Below are positions 25,361 through 35,905 of a stretch of DNA of 64,000 bases, piece after piece. Every line of letters begins with the position of its first letter. Within the stretch, counting starts at the first letter, position 1. The position numbers and the translations under genes were made by a program. The DNA comes from Bacteroidia bacterium (GTDB lineage Bacteria; Bacteroidota; Bacteroidia; Flavobacteriales; Flavobacteriaceae), in contig JAUIEK010000003.1 in the NCBI GenBank assembly GCA_030428865.1, forward strand, positions 344,809 to 408,808, written 5' to 3'. The notes below the pieces were generated by a model that saw nothing but the letters and a program-made list of their open reading frames with translations, made no database searches and was not told the origin of the DNA.

Positions 25361-26914
25361 ATGAAAAATAAATTTCTTTTACTTATATATATAGCACTGT
25401 TTGGTTTTTATTCTTGCTCAAATGATTTAGACACTCAGCCAAAAGTTGAACTAACATTTGAGGAATTACTTGCTAATGACCCAAATGCCATAGATGGAAT
25501 CATATCGAGGCTTTATGCTTCATTCGCACTAACTGGACCAAGTGGACCAGGAAGTTCAGACATTGACAGCCCTGATGCTGGTGAAGGCGCTTTTTTACGA
25601 GCGATTGTAAATCTACAAGATTTTACTGCAGATGGCATGAAAAACAGATGGGGAGATGATGGTTTAGATCAATTAACTACTACTTCTAATTGGGATGAAA
25701 ATAATAAGTTTTTCAAATTATTATATGATAGAGCCTATTTTACAATTCCTCAGTGTAACAATCTTATCCAAATTCTACAAGCTATAGAAGTTCCCAACAA
25801 AGAAAACGTTATTGCAGAAACACGTTTTTTAAGAGCGCTTGCTTACTATTATTTAATAGACACTTTTGGAAAAGGAGTTTTAGCTACTGATGAAAACTTT
25901 GGTCAAACTCAACCGCTGCCCGAAGCTTCACGCCTCGAATTATTCAACTATGTTGAATCTGAATTACTAGCTATTGAGCCTATCATTGCAGAAACTAGTG
26001 ATTATGGAAGAGCGAATACATATGTAATAGATATGCTTTTGGCAAAACTTTATTTAAATGCAGAAGTATATACAGGAACGGCTCGTTGGGATGATGCAGC
26101 TACTTATATAAACAAAATAATAAATAATGGTCCTTATTCATTAGACTCGAATTTTGTTAGGCTGTTTTCTGCTGATAATAGTAGCTCTCCAGAAGTTATA
26201 TTTCCACTATTAGCTGATCCATTAATTAGTCAGAGTTATGGAAATACTACATACATCGTTAATGGTAATTTAAGTCCAGATACAATGCCGCTATCACAAT
26301 TTGGAGCAACACAAGGATGGACAGGTCATAGAGCTTCTAGCGGCTGGTATGGTTTATTTGGAAGCAATGCAACAGAGTTAGAAAATTCAACAGATATTAG
26401 AGCGAGTTTATTCTGGACAGATGGACACAACTACGAAATGACTGACTATAGAGAATGGACAAATGGTTTTCCTTCTACAAAATTTAGAAATACACAATCT
26501 GATGGAAGTGGAACCCCAACCGATTTTTCGGGTACAGACTTCCCTCTTTTTAGGCTAGCTGATGTTTATTTAATGTATACAGAACTTGCTGTACGGGGAG
26601 CAAACAATACTTCATTGAGCACAGCAGTAACGCTAATAAATGAATTAAGAGAGCGATCAAATGCAAGTACTATAAATATAGGGCAATTAACGCTGGATTT
26701 CATAATTGACGAGCGTGGCAGAGAGTTAAACTTAGAAGGACATAGAAGATCCGATCTAATTCGTTTTGACAAGTTCACGGGCAATAGTTATCTATGGCCG
26801 TGGAAAGGAGGAATCGCTCAAGGAACTACCATTCCAGAAACTTACAGGGTGTTTCCAATTCCTTTAACGGCATTACAAGCAAATCCAAATCTTACTCAAA
26901 ATTCAGGTTATTAA
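25361..26914 (+). CDS. SusD/RagB-type glycan-binding lipoprotein
   Basis: The 517-residue product has a lipobox ending FYSC (Cys19), so it is lipidated and surface-exposed as the lid of SusC. The SusD fold is shown by the N-terminal TPR-like helices (FFKLLYDRAYFTIPQCNNLIQ, ETRFLRALAYYYLIDTFGKGV) and by the C-terminal RagB/SusD signature (FPLFRLADVYLMYTELAVRG, INELRERSN, IIDERGRELNLEGHRRSDLIRF). It follows susC by 10 bases and is coupled to it. Together they capture alpha-glucan oligosaccharides. Ligand specificity is inferred from the neighbouring GH13, GH31 and GH65 genes. Confidence 0.95.
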   Translation: MKNKFLLLIYIALFGFYSCSNDLDTQPKVELTFEELLANDPNAIDGIISRLYASFALTGPSGPGSSDIDSPDAGEGAFLRAIVNLQDFTADGMKNRWGDDGLDQLTTTSNWDENNKFFKLLYDRAYFTIPQCNNLIQILQAIEVPNKENVIAETRFLRALAYYYLIDTFGKGVLATDENFGQTQPLPEASRLELFNYVESELLAIEPIIAETSDYGRANTYVIDMLLAKLYLNAEVYTGTARWDDAATYINKIINNGPYSLDSNFVRLFSADNSSSPEVIFPLLADPLISQSYGNTTYIVNGNLSPDTMPLSQFGATQGWTGHRASSGWYGLFGSNATELENSTDIRASLFWTDGHNYEMTDYREWTNGFPSTKFRNTQSDGSGTPTDFSGTDFPLFRLADVYLMYTELAVRGANNTSLSTAVTLINELRERSNASTINIGQLTLDFIIDERGRELNLEGHRRSDLIRFDKFTGNSYLWPWKGGIAQGTTIPETYRVFPIPLTALQANPNLTQNSGY

Positions 26915-26931
26915 TTTAATATTTATTGGTT

Positions 26932-28062
26932 ATGGGAAAATATATTAAAGGAATCTTTAGCTTACAAACAGCGTTTTTATGTTTAATATCAGTAAATATC
27001 TCTTGTGATAAAGACACTAAAGATTTTATAGCAAATTCAACACCTGAATCATTCATACTTACTGACTTAACAGTAGCACAAGTAGAATTAGACAGAATAA
27101 ATACAGAAGATCCTGCGATTACACTTTCTTGGGAAGATGTAAGTTATGGCGTGCCTACAGTAGAAAACTATACAATAGAAATTAGCGATAGTGAAACATT
27201 TGAAAATGTTCACATTACCCAAATACCTTCAGGAAACTTTACCTATACATTTTCAATGGTTGAACTTAACAATGCCACAGCTGATATAGAACTGCCTCCT
27301 TTTCAATGGAACGAATTGTATTTAAGAGTTTCATCATCACTAGGAGCTAACCAAAGTAATATTTCTTATTCCAATGAGGTTACTCTAATGGTGTATCCTT
27401 TTATAGATGCTCCTTTTAAAGGATATTATTTGGTAGGAGATGCTACAAGTGCCGGCTGGAGTAATGACAATAACAATCACCCATTGTTTAGAGATCAAGA
27501 TTCTCCAAATCCTTATTTTTATACAGGGTACTTTAATGCTGGAGCCTTTAAATTACTAGAAGAAAAAGGAAGCTGGCATCCTCAATGGGGAAATAATGAT
27601 GGAGTGTTAGGAGTAAGTGGAGAAGATGGCAGTAACGAACCTGGGATTTTTTCAATCCCAACTGCAGGGTATTATACAATCGCTTTTGACTTAATTCTCG
27701 AAGGCTCTTCTTTTTCAATAACACCTTACGATGAAACAGGATCAACAACTTATACTGCTGTTGGCATTATTGGTGCTGCTGTTGGTGGCTGGGGCGATGC
27801 AGATGAAATCAACATGGTACAAGACGTTAATAACCCACATTTATGGTACGCTCTAGACGTTAACTTTACTCAAGGAGAACAGTTTTTAATTAGAGCTAAT
27901 AATGCATGGAGCAATGTTTGGAGGTATAATAATTCCAACTCCTTTTTGTACGGTCAAGCTTTTTTAGGTGATGGAAATAACTTTTCTTTTGAAGAAACTA
28001 CTGGAAGTTATGATGTTTGGTTTAATGATCTTGATGGCAGTTATGCAATTATCCCAAATTAA
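26932..28062 (+). CDS. SusE/SusF-like starch-binding lipoprotein
   Basis: I chose the ATG at 26932 over an in-frame TTG six bases upstream, giving 376 residues. The signal sequence ends NISC, a lipobox. An Ig-like SusE N-domain (about 35-150: ITLSWEDVSYG, NYTIEISDS) is followed by two tandem carbohydrate-binding modules of the SusE/F kind. Module 1 (about 163-260) contains GYYLVGDATSAGWSND and FKLLEEKGSWHPQWG. Module 2 (about 270-376) contains VGIIGAAVGGWGDADEINM, FLIRANNAWSNVW and YDVWFNDLDGSYAII. The WG..W aromatic pairs are the expected glucan-contact residues. It is the third gene of susCDE and ends just before a strong terminator. Confidence 0.9.
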   Translation: MGKYIKGIFSLQTAFLCLISVNISCDKDTKDFIANSTPESFILTDLTVAQVELDRINTEDPAITLSWEDVSYGVPTVENYTIEISDSETFENVHITQIPSGNFTYTFSMVELNNATADIELPPFQWNELYLRVSSSLGANQSNISYSNEVTLMVYPFIDAPFKGYYLVGDATSAGWSNDNNNHPLFRDQDSPNPYFYTGYFNAGAFKLLEEKGSWHPQWGNNDGVLGVSGEDGSNEPGIFSIPTAGYYTIAFDLILEGSSFSITPYDETGSTTYTAVGIIGAAVGGWGDADEINMVQDVNNPHLWYALDVNFTQGEQFLIRANNAWSNVWRYNNSNSFLYGQAFLGDGNNFSFEETTGSYDVWFNDLDGSYAIIPN

Positions 28063-28097
28063 ACTTTACTAAACCCCTATTTCTTTGTGCTTAATAT

Positions 28098-28126
28098 AAA
28101 GCCCTCATTTTGATAATGAGGGCTTT
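28098..28126 (+). terminator. Rho-independent terminator of susCDE
   Basis: A 12-bp perfect stem (aaagccctcatt with its complement) closes a 5-base loop, followed by ctttgtt. It lies 36 bases after the SusE stop. The promoter of the next gene starts at its 3' edge. Confidence 0.9.
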
Positions 28127-28127
28127 C

Positions 28128-28158
28128 TTTGTTACTTCAAAATCTTGGAGTACATTTG
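28128..28158 (+). promoter_or_regulatory. Promoter of the giant T9SS adhesin gene
   Basis: TTTG at 28128-28131 and TACATTTG at 28151-28158 match both Bacteroidota promoter elements exactly with a 19-base spacer. The ATG follows at 28189. Confidence 0.75.
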
Positions 28159-28188
28159 CTCCATTCGATATCTTTTACCTGATAGTCA

Positions 28189-31100
28189 ATGAAAAAAGGA
28201 ATTAATCCAAGGCTAAAAGCAATTATTGTGAAAAAACAATTTTTACTTCTAGTTATTTTAACAATCCACTGTTTCCTTCCTAATTTGTTTGCGCAAGCTA
28301 CACATACTTCAGGTGCTACAGCCGAAGAACTTGCTTCTCTAATATCTGGGCCAGGAATTACCATAAGCAATCCTGTTATTATAAATGGAGAAAGCACACA
28401 GGTAGGAACTTTTTCTAATGGTATTGCCGGTGCGGGATTACAACTAGATCAGGGAATTATATTAACAACAGGAACAGTAGATGAATCTTTTTCTACCAAT
28501 AGCAGTCCTGAAACTTCTCTAGAACCTGCCGCTACTACTTACGATGATCCAGATTTAATGGCAATTGAACCACAAGCAGTACACGATGTTGTTATTTTTC
28601 AGTTTGATGCAGTATTAGATCCTCTTGCTACTACGCTAACCATCGACTACCAATTCATGTCCGATGAATATAATGAATACGTTTGCACAAATTTTAATGA
28701 CTTGTTTGGCTACTTTATTTCTGGGCCAGGAATAAGTGGTTCTATAAATACAGCATTAGTTCCAGGAACATCCAACGCCGTATCAATTGCATCTATTAAT
28801 AATGGATCTGTTGGACCGAATGGAACTCCCAGTAGCTGTATAGATCTCACTCAATCGGCTTCTTTTATAGATAATAGTTCAGGAACTTTATATATGGAGT
28901 ATGACGGGTTGACTAAAAAACTAAGAGCTTCTGCAGCAAACTTAACCCCAGGCGCAACTTATACTGTAAAATTTGCAATAGCAGATACTGCTGATAATTT
29001 ATTTGACTCTGCTATTATTATTAACCTAATAAGTGGATTCCCTGATAATGATGACGATGGTGTAGGTAACGATGCCGATTTAGATGATGATAACGATGGA
29101 ATAAGAGATACTGTTGAAGATGCTAATCTTGATAACGATAATAATCCACTATCTAATCCAACAGATACAGATGGTGATGGAATACCCAATTATTTAGATT
29201 TAGATTCTGATGGAGATGGAATTCCTGATAACATAGAAGCACAAAGCTCTATTGGATATATTGCTCCTGGTTCTTTTACAGATACAAACCTAGACGGTAT
29301 AAATGATGTTTATGGTAATGGGCTTACTCCTGTTAATACAGATGGAACTGGGCTACCCGACTATTTAGATACAGATAGTGATGATGATGGTATAGATGAT
29401 ACCACAGAAGCCAACATAACGCTAAGTGGAATAATAGGAAACAATGGAGCCGATAATACTTTAGAAAATTTAGATGATTATTCTGATCCTAATGGTATTT
29501 TAAATGATCCTACCACATTACCCGACGCAGATAGTGATGTAAACTCTGGAGGCGATGTAGATTTTAGGGATGCTATTACTATTGGAGATAACGATGGTGA
29601 TGGTGTTTTAGATAACACCGACATTGACGACGATAATGATGGAATACTAGATACTGTTGAAGATGCTAATCTTGATAACGATAATAATCCACTATCTAAT
29701 CCAACAGATACAGATGGAGACGGAATACCTAATCATTTAGATTTAGATTCTGATGGAGATGGAATACCTGATAACATAGAAGCACAAGAAACCAACTCCT
29801 ACATTTCTTTTAATGGTACGTACGACGCTAATGGATTAGATACAGCTTATACTGGAGGTCTTACACCTACAAATAAAGATGGAACAGATAATCCTGATTA
29901 CTTAGATACAGATTCTGATAATGACGGAATTAACGACACTACCGAAGCCGACTTGGATTTAAGCGGTATTTTAGCTGCCAATGGTTTAGATACCGCCGTT
30001 AGCACGTCATCTGGTTTTACAGACGTTAATGGAAACATTAACAATCCTAACACACTACCTGATTCTGACTCCGATCTTTTAATTGGAGGCGATGTAGATT
30101 TTAGAGATGATTCTGTTGATATTACATTAGGCTCTGGAATGCTTTTATGGCTAAGAGCCGATATTGAAACTTCGGGAAGTTCATGGCAAGATCAATCTGG
30201 AAATAATCATGATGCTTTTAACAACACCTTCTCGTCACCATTTTTAATTAGCAACGCTATTAACTATAATCCTTCCTTATCTTTTAATGGATCTGTATCC
30301 ATGCTAATTACAGGCGGTATTTTTGAATCTTCTACCTCTTATCCAGATCTTGCAGCATATGTAGTAACCAAAGCATACAATGTAGAAGATTCTTTTATTT
30401 TTCAAGAAAAAGTATCTACTGGTAATTTTTCTTTAAGCATACCAAGAGCAGATAATTTAATTCACTATGGCATTTTAGGTGGGAGTTATGATGAAAATGT
30501 TTCGTGGCCATCTACAGCAGGAGTTTTTAACATGTATAATTTTTATGGCAGTACAACTCCAAACGCAACTCCTCTTCAAAGCCATCAAGCTTTTTATATG
30601 GATGGCGAAAATATTGATATTAACAATACTGGCTTCTCATCACCTAATAACGGGAGTTTAGGTAATGACTTTACAATAGGAGTTGGCGAACTGGGTAGCC
30701 TTCAATTTTTCGAAGGGGAAATTGCAGAAATCATTGTTTTTGCAAATAATCAAACTTCTCTTAATCAACAAAAAATTCAAAGTTATCTGGCTTTAAAATA
30801 TGGTATTACATTAGATAATACGGATAATGATTCATCAATTATAGAAGGAGATTATATTGCTTCTAACGAAACCACTAAGTACTGGAACTACACAGCAAAC
30901 TCCACATTTCATAATGATGTTGCTGGAATTGGTAGAGATGATACACAAGTATTAAATCAAAAACAATCAAAATCAAGAAATTCAGACGCCATAGTTACCA
31001 TAGGATTGGGCTCTATTGCTGCTGATAATTCTAGCAACAATAACTCTTTTGCTGCAGATAAAAGTTTTTTAGCTTGGGGTAATGACAATACATCTCTTGG

Positions 31101-33213
31101 AGCAACTTCTGCTCCAGGAGTTTTATGTTCATCTGAATTGCGTTTAGATAGAAACTGGAAAATTGTAGAAACAGGAACTGTAGGAACAGTAGAAATTGCT
31201 GCTCCTGTATCAACGATTAACACATACCTTATTAATTCTGAAAGAAGTAAAGCTTTAATAATAGCAAATGATGCTTCTTATACAACAAACGTTGAGTTTG
31301 TTCCTCTAGTAGAACAAACAATTGATGGGATTAATCAATATACTGCTAATTACGATTTTAACGGCACAAAATATTTCACATTTGTTGAAGTAGGCGGAAT
31401 TACATGGAAAGGTTCTACAAGTTCTTGGAGTGGAGGACAAGGAGTTAACGGAGCACCGAGTACAGATATTTTAGATAATGGCGAATTGTTGATAATTGAT
31501 TCTGAAGGAACTAATAATCATGCAACATTACCAACAAATGCTCGAGTTGGTTGTGTTTGGATAACTGCAGGATCAAAATTAATGGTCCCTACAAGTCAGT
31601 ATCTAGAAATAGCAGACGATTTATTTTTAGAAGGAGAAATCAGGTTGATAGGCTCTGCTCAGTTATTACAAACACACACAGGAACCAGTAAAGTTGCTGG
31701 AAATGGTAAACTATATATAGATCAAAATAGTGCTTTAGAAAGCACGTATCGATTTAACTATTGGTCGTCTCCTGTTAGTTCTATTGGTTCTCAGACTTAT
31801 ACTGTTGCGGATGTAATGAAAGATGGTACAATTTCTACCTCTGAAAATTCAGAACCACTTGATATCAACTTCCAAAGTTACAATGGCAATCTTAGTTCTC
31901 TTAATGGAGATCATACTACAACCCCTATAACAATTAGTAATTATTGGATTTATTCTTTCTTAAATGGACTTACAGGTACTAGTTGGATTCAGCAGAGAGA
32001 AACAGGAACTTTTGATGCAGCCGAAGGCTATATAATGAAAGGTCCTGGAGCTTCTCAAAATTATACGTTTGTAGGAACACCAAATGATGGAACTTATACA
32101 AGTTCGGTTATTGCAGGAAATCTTAGTTTATTAGGAAATCCTTATCCATCTGCAATAGACTCTCAACAGTTTTTTGCTGATAATGAAAATACAGTTGCTA
32201 CACTCTATTTTTGGGAACATAAAGATGATGCAGGAAACCACAATACTTCTGGATACGTAGGTGGTTATGGCCTGCTAAATGCATCTATGAGTATTGCCGG
32301 AACTGCTCCATATAATGATAATACAGGCGGACAAGGAGATTTCACTTATACAGCTCCTGGCAGATATATTCCGGTTGCACAAGGTTTTTTTGTATCAGCT
32401 GCAGGAACAGGTAATGTCGTTTTTAACAACTCACAACGAGTTTATGAGAGAGAAGTAGAAAATGGTGGATCTGACTCTTATTTCTTTAAAGATGGAAAAA
32501 AGAAAGTCTTAAAAACAAATCAGCCTAACTTACCCATTCTAAAAATAGGGATAGACTATACAGATGACAACAGTAGATTGCTACACAGGCAGTTAGGAAT
32601 TTCTTTTAAAGAAGGAAATACTTTTGGTAGAGAAACTGGTTATGACAGCTACGCTTTCGATGCAGGAACAACAGATGCTTACTTTAAATTTCCTGGCGTA
32701 CGGAGTGGTTTTATTATTGCAGGTATACAGCAAATTACTGATGATTTAGAATTTCCCATTACGTTAGAAATAGGAAACTCAAATGACATTACCATTAGTA
32801 TTGACGAAATATACAATATTGATAGAAGCATCTATTTAGAAGATAAAGTGACTTCCGAAGTATATAATTTAGAAAATTCAGTGGTATTAGATTTACCTAT
32901 TGGTGTATATAGTGATCGGTTTTATTTTAAGTTCGGATCTTCTACTTTAAGTACAAATGATGAAACTATTGGCGGAAATATTACAATTTTCTCTGATAGC
33001 AACTCAAATGAAATTGTCATAAAAAACCCAAGAAATACAACAATAAGTAAAGTCGAGTTATTTAATGTTGTTGGACAGAGAGTTCAGTTTTGGGATGTTC
33101 TTGAAACAACAAATGAAAATCGGTTAAAAGCCAACAATCTATCAAGTGGAATGTACATTGTTAAAGTATCATTCAATAAAGGTCATTTGACTAAAAAAAT
33201 TGTGGTAGAATAA
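28189..33213 (+). CDS. Giant T9SS-exported adhesin with choice-of-anchor L and calcium-binding repeats
   Basis: The 1674-residue product has a signal peptide ending NLFAQ. An in-frame GTG at 28228 (MKKQFLLLV form) would give a shorter, more typical signal. A choice-of-anchor L domain spans about residues 40-280 ([40 protein letters not shown]). Thrombospondin type 3-like DxDxDG repeats at about 283-640 include an in-frame duplicated module. A DUF8202/LamG-like region at about 645-1010 ([42 protein letters not shown]) is followed by further beta domains and a type A T9SS sorting domain (about 1600-1674: [33 protein letters not shown]). It is probably a cell-surface adhesin or matrix protein stabilised by calcium. 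It has its own promoter and is not part of the glucan operon. Confidence 0.9.
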   Translation: MKKGINPRLKAIIVKKQFLLLVILTIHCFLPNLFAQATHTSGATAEELASLISGPGITISNPVIINGESTQVGTFSNGIAGAGLQLDQGIILTTGTVDESFSTNSSPETSLEPAATTYDDPDLMAIEPQAVHDVVIFQFDAVLDPLATTLTIDYQFMSDEYNEYVCTNFNDLFGYFISGPGISGSINTALVPGTSNAVSIASINNGSVGPNGTPSSCIDLTQSASFIDNSSGTLYMEYDGLTKKLRASAANLTPGATYTVKFAIADTADNLFDSAIIINLISGFPDNDDDGVGNDADLDDDNDGIRDTVEDANLDNDNNPLSNPTDTDGDGIPNYLDLDSDGDGIPDNIEAQSSIGYIAPGSFTDTNLDGINDVYGNGLTPVNTDGTGLPDYLDTDSDDDGIDDTTEANITLSGIIGNNGADNTLENLDDYSDPNGILNDPTTLPDADSDVNSGGDVDFRDAITIGDNDGDGVLDNTDIDDDNDGILDTVEDANLDNDNNPLSNPTDTDGDGIPNHLDLDSDGDGIPDNIEAQETNSYISFNGTYDANGLDTAYTGGLTPTNKDGTDNPDYLDTDSDNDGINDTTEADLDLSGILAANGLDTAVSTSSGFTDVNGNINNPNTLPDSDSDLLIGGDVDFRDDSVDITLGSGMLLWLRADIETSGSSWQDQSGNNHDAFNNTFSSPFLISNAINYNPSLSFNGSVSMLITGGIFESSTSYPDLAAYVVTKAYNVEDSFIFQEKVSTGNFSLSIPRADNLIHYGILGGSYDENVSWPSTAGVFNMYNFYGSTTPNATPLQSHQAFYMDGENIDINNTGFSSPNNGSLGNDFTIGVGELGSLQFFEGEIAEIIVFANNQTSLNQQKIQSYLALKYGITLDNTDNDSSIIEGDYIASNETTKYWNYTANSTFHNDVAGIGRDDTQVLNQKQSKSRNSDAIVTIGLGSIAADNSSNNNSFAADKSFLAWGNDNTSLGATSAPGVLCSSELRLDRNWKIVETGTVGTVEIAAPVSTINTYLINSERSKALIIANDASYTTNVEFVPLVEQTIDGINQYTANYDFNGTKYFTFVEVGGITWKGSTSSWSGGQGVNGAPSTDILDNGELLIIDSEGTNNHATLPTNARVGCVWITAGSKLMVPTSQYLEIADDLFLEGEIRLIGSAQLLQTHTGTSKVAGNGKLYIDQNSALESTYRFNYWSSPVSSIGSQTYTVADVMKDGTISTSENSEPLDINFQSYNGNLSSLNGDHTTTPITISNYWIYSFLNGLTGTSWIQQRETGTFDAAEGYIMKGPGASQNYTFVGTPNDGTYTSSVIAGNLSLLGNPYPSAIDSQQFFADNENTVATLYFWEHKDDAGNHNTSGYVGGYGLLNASMSIAGTAPYNDNTGGQGDFTYTAPGRYIPVAQGFFVSAAGTGNVVFNNSQRVYEREVENGGSDSYFFKDGKKKVLKTNQPNLPILKIGIDYTDDNSRLLHRQLGISFKEGNTFGRETGYDSYAFDAGTTDAYFKFPGVRSGFIIAGIQQITDDLEFPITLEIGNSNDITISIDEIYNIDRSIYLEDKVTSEVYNLENSVVLDLPIGVYSDRFYFKFGSSTLSTNDETIGGNITIFSDSNSNEIVIKNPRNTTISKVELFNVVGQRVQFWDVLETTNENRLKANNLSSGMYIVKVSFNKGHLTKKIVVE
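29106..29717 (+). repeat. Two identical 69-bp direct repeats inside the adhesin gene
   Basis: Positions 29106-29174 and 29649-29717 are identical. They are 543 bases apart, which is 181 codons, so the frame is kept. They encode the segment beginning [20 protein letters not shown]. Similarity continues beyond the identical core for about 70 further bases ([24 protein letters not shown]). This is a recent in-frame module duplication. Confidence 0.85.
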
Positions 33214-33225
33214 ACTAAAACTTAT

Positions 33226-34350
33226 TTATAGTAATTCTTTTAATTTCGATATAAAAAAGTCGACTTGTTCAAAAGTGTTGTATTTACTAAAAGAAACTCG
33301 AATTGATGTTTTTTTAGATTCACTACCATTAATTTCTTTTAACACATGAGAGCCTAAGTTGCTGCCACTTTGGCAAGCACTTCCTTCAGAAACAGCAATT
33401 CCTTTCATATCTAGCTGAAGTAAAACCATGGAATACTCCTTAGGCAATTGGATGCTCAAAATTGTATGACTGCTTTTATCAAGATTACCAGATAATCCGT
33501 TGAAAGAAATTTCTTTATCAAGTTTTTGTAAAGAATCTATACAGTAGTTTTTTAGTTTCTTCAAATACTCTGTGTCTTCTTGAATATTTTCTAAACTTAA
33601 CTCCAAAGCCTTCTTCATCCCAATAATAGAATGAATATTTTCTGTACTTGATCTATATCCTTTTTCTTGATTTCCGCCATAAATCATAGGCTTCATTATG
33701 ACACCTTTTCTAACATAAACAAATCCAACGCCTTTAGGTCCGTGAAACTTATGAGCACTCCCTACAATAAAATCAATGGGAATTACTGACAAATTGATGG
33801 GAAGATGGCCGACTGCTTGAACTGCATCTGAATGAAAATAGGCTTTATAAGACTTACACAATTCAGCTATTTTTTGAACTGGTAATATATTTCCTACTTC
33901 ATTATTAACATACATCAAACTAACTAAAGTTGTTGATTCATCATTTTTTAACAGTGCTTCTAAATGTTGTAAATCTACCTCTCCTCTACTCGATACAGTA
34001 ACAAAATCCACTCTAACATTTTGCTGATGCGCTAAAGCTAAAACTGTATTTAAAACAGCATGATGCTCTATTTTAGATGTAATAATTCGTTTAACTCCTA
34101 AATTCGCAACGGCATTGAATAAAACAAAATTATCTGCTTCTGTTCCACTCGATGTGAAAATTATTTCAGAAGAATCAGTTCCTAATAAAGAAGCAATTGA
34201 TTTTCTGGCAGACTCTAATTTACTTTTTGCTTTTCTACCTATACTGTGAGTAGATGACGGATTTCCATAAACTTCTTTCATTGAGTCAGTCATCTCTTGA
34301 ATCACATCAGGATGAATAGGTGTAGTTGCTGCATTATCAAAATAAATCAT
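33226..34350 (-). CDS. Cysteine desulfurase (IscS/NifS family)
   Basis: The 374-residue product is a fold type I PLP enzyme. FDNAATTP is at the N-terminus, SSGTEADN binds cofactor (about 67-74), and IEHHAVL contains the conserved His. SAHKFHGPKG has the Schiff-base Lys201, and SEGSACQSGS has the sulfur-accepting Cys326. It releases sulfur from cysteine as an enzyme persulfide for Fe-S clusters or tRNA thiolation. The short length and Cys loop fit the NifS/IscS group rather than SufS. It is alone, not next to iscU, and converges with the adhesin gene with a 12-base gap. Confidence 0.93.
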   Translation of the reverse strand: MIYFDNAATTPIHPDVIQEMTDSMKEVYGNPSSTHSIGRKAKSKLESARKSIASLLGTDSSEIIFTSSGTEADNFVLFNAVANLGVKRIITSKIEHHAVLNTVLALAHQQNVRVDFVTVSSRGEVDLQHLEALLKNDESTTLVSLMYVNNEVGNILPVQKIAELCKSYKAYFHSDAVQAVGHLPINLSVIPIDFIVGSAHKFHGPKGVGFVYVRKGVIMKPMIYGGNQEKGYRSSTENIHSIIGMKKALELSLENIQEDTEYLKKLKNYCIDSLQKLDKEISFNGLSGNLDKSSHTILSIQLPKEYSMVLLQLDMKGIAVSEGSACQSGSNLGSHVLKEINGSESKKTSIRVSFSKYNTFEQVDFFISKLKELL

Positions 34351-34470
34351 AGAACGTAAAATTATGCTATTTCTTTCAAAAATGCTTTATTGCTGATAAC
34401 TCTATATTTATTATTGATAAAAAAACTCATTCTTAACCTTTAATTAATCAAAAGAAGTAGCCTATACAAT

Positions 34471-34478
34471 TACTTTTG
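34471..34478 (+). promoter_or_regulatory. -7 promoter element of the phosphatase-like gene
   Basis: TACTTTTG matches TAnnTTTG and ends 16 bases before the ATG at 34495. No clear -33 TTTG is present. Confidence 0.5.
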
Positions 34479-34494
34479 TGCAAATAAATAAGGC

Positions 34495-35130
34495 ATGATT
34501 AAAACTGGAGCAACAAATCCAAATGAGTTTTTAAAAAACGTAGCAGAAGATTTAACAATAACTTCTGATAGAGAAGTTATATTAAAGAAAATTGCCTCTT
34601 ATTTAGCTAGTGAAATTAATCAAAAAGACACTGTTAATCTTACGTTTATTTGTACGCATAATTCAAGAAGAAGTCAAATGGCACAAGCTTGGGCTTTTTT
34701 TATTGCTGATTTGTTTTCGTTACCTATTCAATCTTTTTCTGGCGGAACAGAAATTACTGCATTCCACAGAAATACAGTAAAAGCGCTTCAAGAAAGTGGA
34801 TTCCATTTCAAAATAAAAGATTACTCACATCAAAACCCTGTTTATACAGTTTCTTATGAAAACGAAACTGGTAATCATGAATTTTTAGGTTTTTCGAAAA
34901 CGTATGATCATACTATTAACAAGAAACCTTATTTTGTAATTACTACTTGTGATAGTGCTGATCAAAATTGTCCTTTTATACCAGAAGCAAGTTTTCGATT
35001 TCATCTACCATACAACGATCCGAAATCTTCTGATGGAACAGATAAACAACTAGAAACGTACCTCGCAACCAGCAAAAAGATTGCTATTGAGTTATATTTT
35101 CTTTTTAATCAGGTAAAAAATTTGATCTAA
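34495..35130 (+). CDS. Low-molecular-weight protein tyrosine phosphatase / arsenate reductase-like protein
   Basis: The 211-residue product has the phosphate-binding loop CTHNSRRSQMAQ (CX5R, Cys near residue 53), characteristic of LMW phosphatases and thioredoxin-coupled arsenate reductases. FSGGTEITAFHRNTVKALQESGF follows, and then VITTCDSADQNCPFIPEASFRFHLPYNDP with two Cys where ArsC-type enzymes carry their resolving Cys. The expected general-acid region (YNDP) is present. Neither an arsenite pump nor an ArsR regulator gene is nearby, so arsenate detoxification is not supported by context and a housekeeping phosphatase role is equally possible. It converges with the PPK2 gene; the stop codons overlap in CTAA. 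Confidence 0.82.
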   Translation: MIKTGATNPNEFLKNVAEDLTITSDREVILKKIASYLASEINQKDTVNLTFICTHNSRRSQMAQAWAFFIADLFSLPIQSFSGGTEITAFHRNTVKALQESGFHFKIKDYSHQNPVYTVSYENETGNHEFLGFSKTYDHTINKKPYFVITTCDSADQNCPFIPEASFRFHLPYNDPKSSDGTDKQLETYLATSKKIAIELYFLFNQVKNLI

Positions 35131-35903
35131 ACTTCTGTATCCTTATCGTAAGGAATACTGTTTAAAATATGCTTGATTGCATTGATACGTGCAGATGTTT
35201 TTCTATTTGCTCGAATAACTTTCCACGGAGCATATTCAGTATTTGTTCTTCGAAACATTTCATTTTTATAATGTGTATAATCATCCCAAAGTTCTTGAGC
35301 TCTTTCATCTACAGGAGTCATTTTCCATTGTTTTAATGGATCATTTTTAATGTCTTCAAACCTCCTTGCTTGTTCTTTTTTTGATATTGACATGTAAATT
35401 TTAACCAAGTAAATTCCTGAATCTAAAATCATTTTTTCAAATTCATTTACTTGATTCATAAAAATTTCATACTGCTGTTGTGTACAAAAACCATTTACGG
35501 GTTCAACTATTGCTCTATTGTACCAACTCCTATTAAAAAACACCATTTCGCCTGATTTTGGCAATTGGTTTATATACCGCTGAAAATACCATTGTGTTTG
35601 TTCATCTTCAGTTGGTTTTGGTAGTGCTACAATTTTTATATGCCTTGGGTTTATTCGTTCCGTTATCCTTCTAATTGCTCCGCCTTTACCAGCAGCATCT
35701 CTTCCTTCAAACAAAACTACTACTCGTTTATTTTCATTAATTCCCCAAGTTTGAAGCTTAATAATTTCTAACTGTAACTCTTTAAGTCTTTTCTCATAAT
35801 TTACGTAACGAATTGCTCGCTCATAATTTAGTTTCTCTTGCGTTAACAAAGCCACTAAACCTTTAGTAGAATTCAATTTTTTCACATCCTTAAGAGAAAG
35901 CAT
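35127..35903 (-). CDS. Polyphosphate kinase 2 family protein (first PPK2)
   Basis: The 258-residue product has the PPK2 core. Walker A is EGRDAAGKGG (Lys73). The lid Arg residues are in the IRRITERINPR segment. The Walker B region is FFNRSWYNRA, with Asn124 where the neighbouring paralogue has Asp. YMSISKKEQARRF and YAPWKVIRANRKTSARINAI complete the core. PPK2 enzymes transfer phosphate between polyphosphate and nucleotides, usually regenerating NTPs from NDPs (class I) in the cytoplasm. The gene begins 2 bases after the stop of the second PPK2, so they form one operon. Nucleotide preference cannot be read from the sequence. Confidence 0.92.
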   Translation of the reverse strand: MLSLKDVKKLNSTKGLVALLTQEKLNYERAIRYVNYEKRLKELQLEIIKLQTWGINENKRVVVLFEGRDAAGKGGAIRRITERINPRHIKIVALPKPTEDEQTQWYFQRYINQLPKSGEMVFFNRSWYNRAIVEPVNGFCTQQQYEIFMNQVNEFEKMILDSGIYLVKIYMSISKKEQARRFEDIKNDPLKQWKMTPVDERAQELWDDYTHYKNEMFRRTNTEYAPWKVIRANRKTSARINAIKHILNSIPYDKDTEV

Positions 35904-35905
35904 AG

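Noticed and set aside
28960..30120. Repeated gat/tct-rich units resembling a CRISPR or tandem DNA array
   Set aside because: They are in frame and encode DxDxDG calcium-binding repeats of the T9SS adhesin; spacing is irregular and no Cas genes are present.
34495..35130. Arsenic-resistance operon
   Set aside because: Only an ArsC/LMW phosphatase-like gene is present, with no arsenite pump, ArsR or other ars gene next to it.
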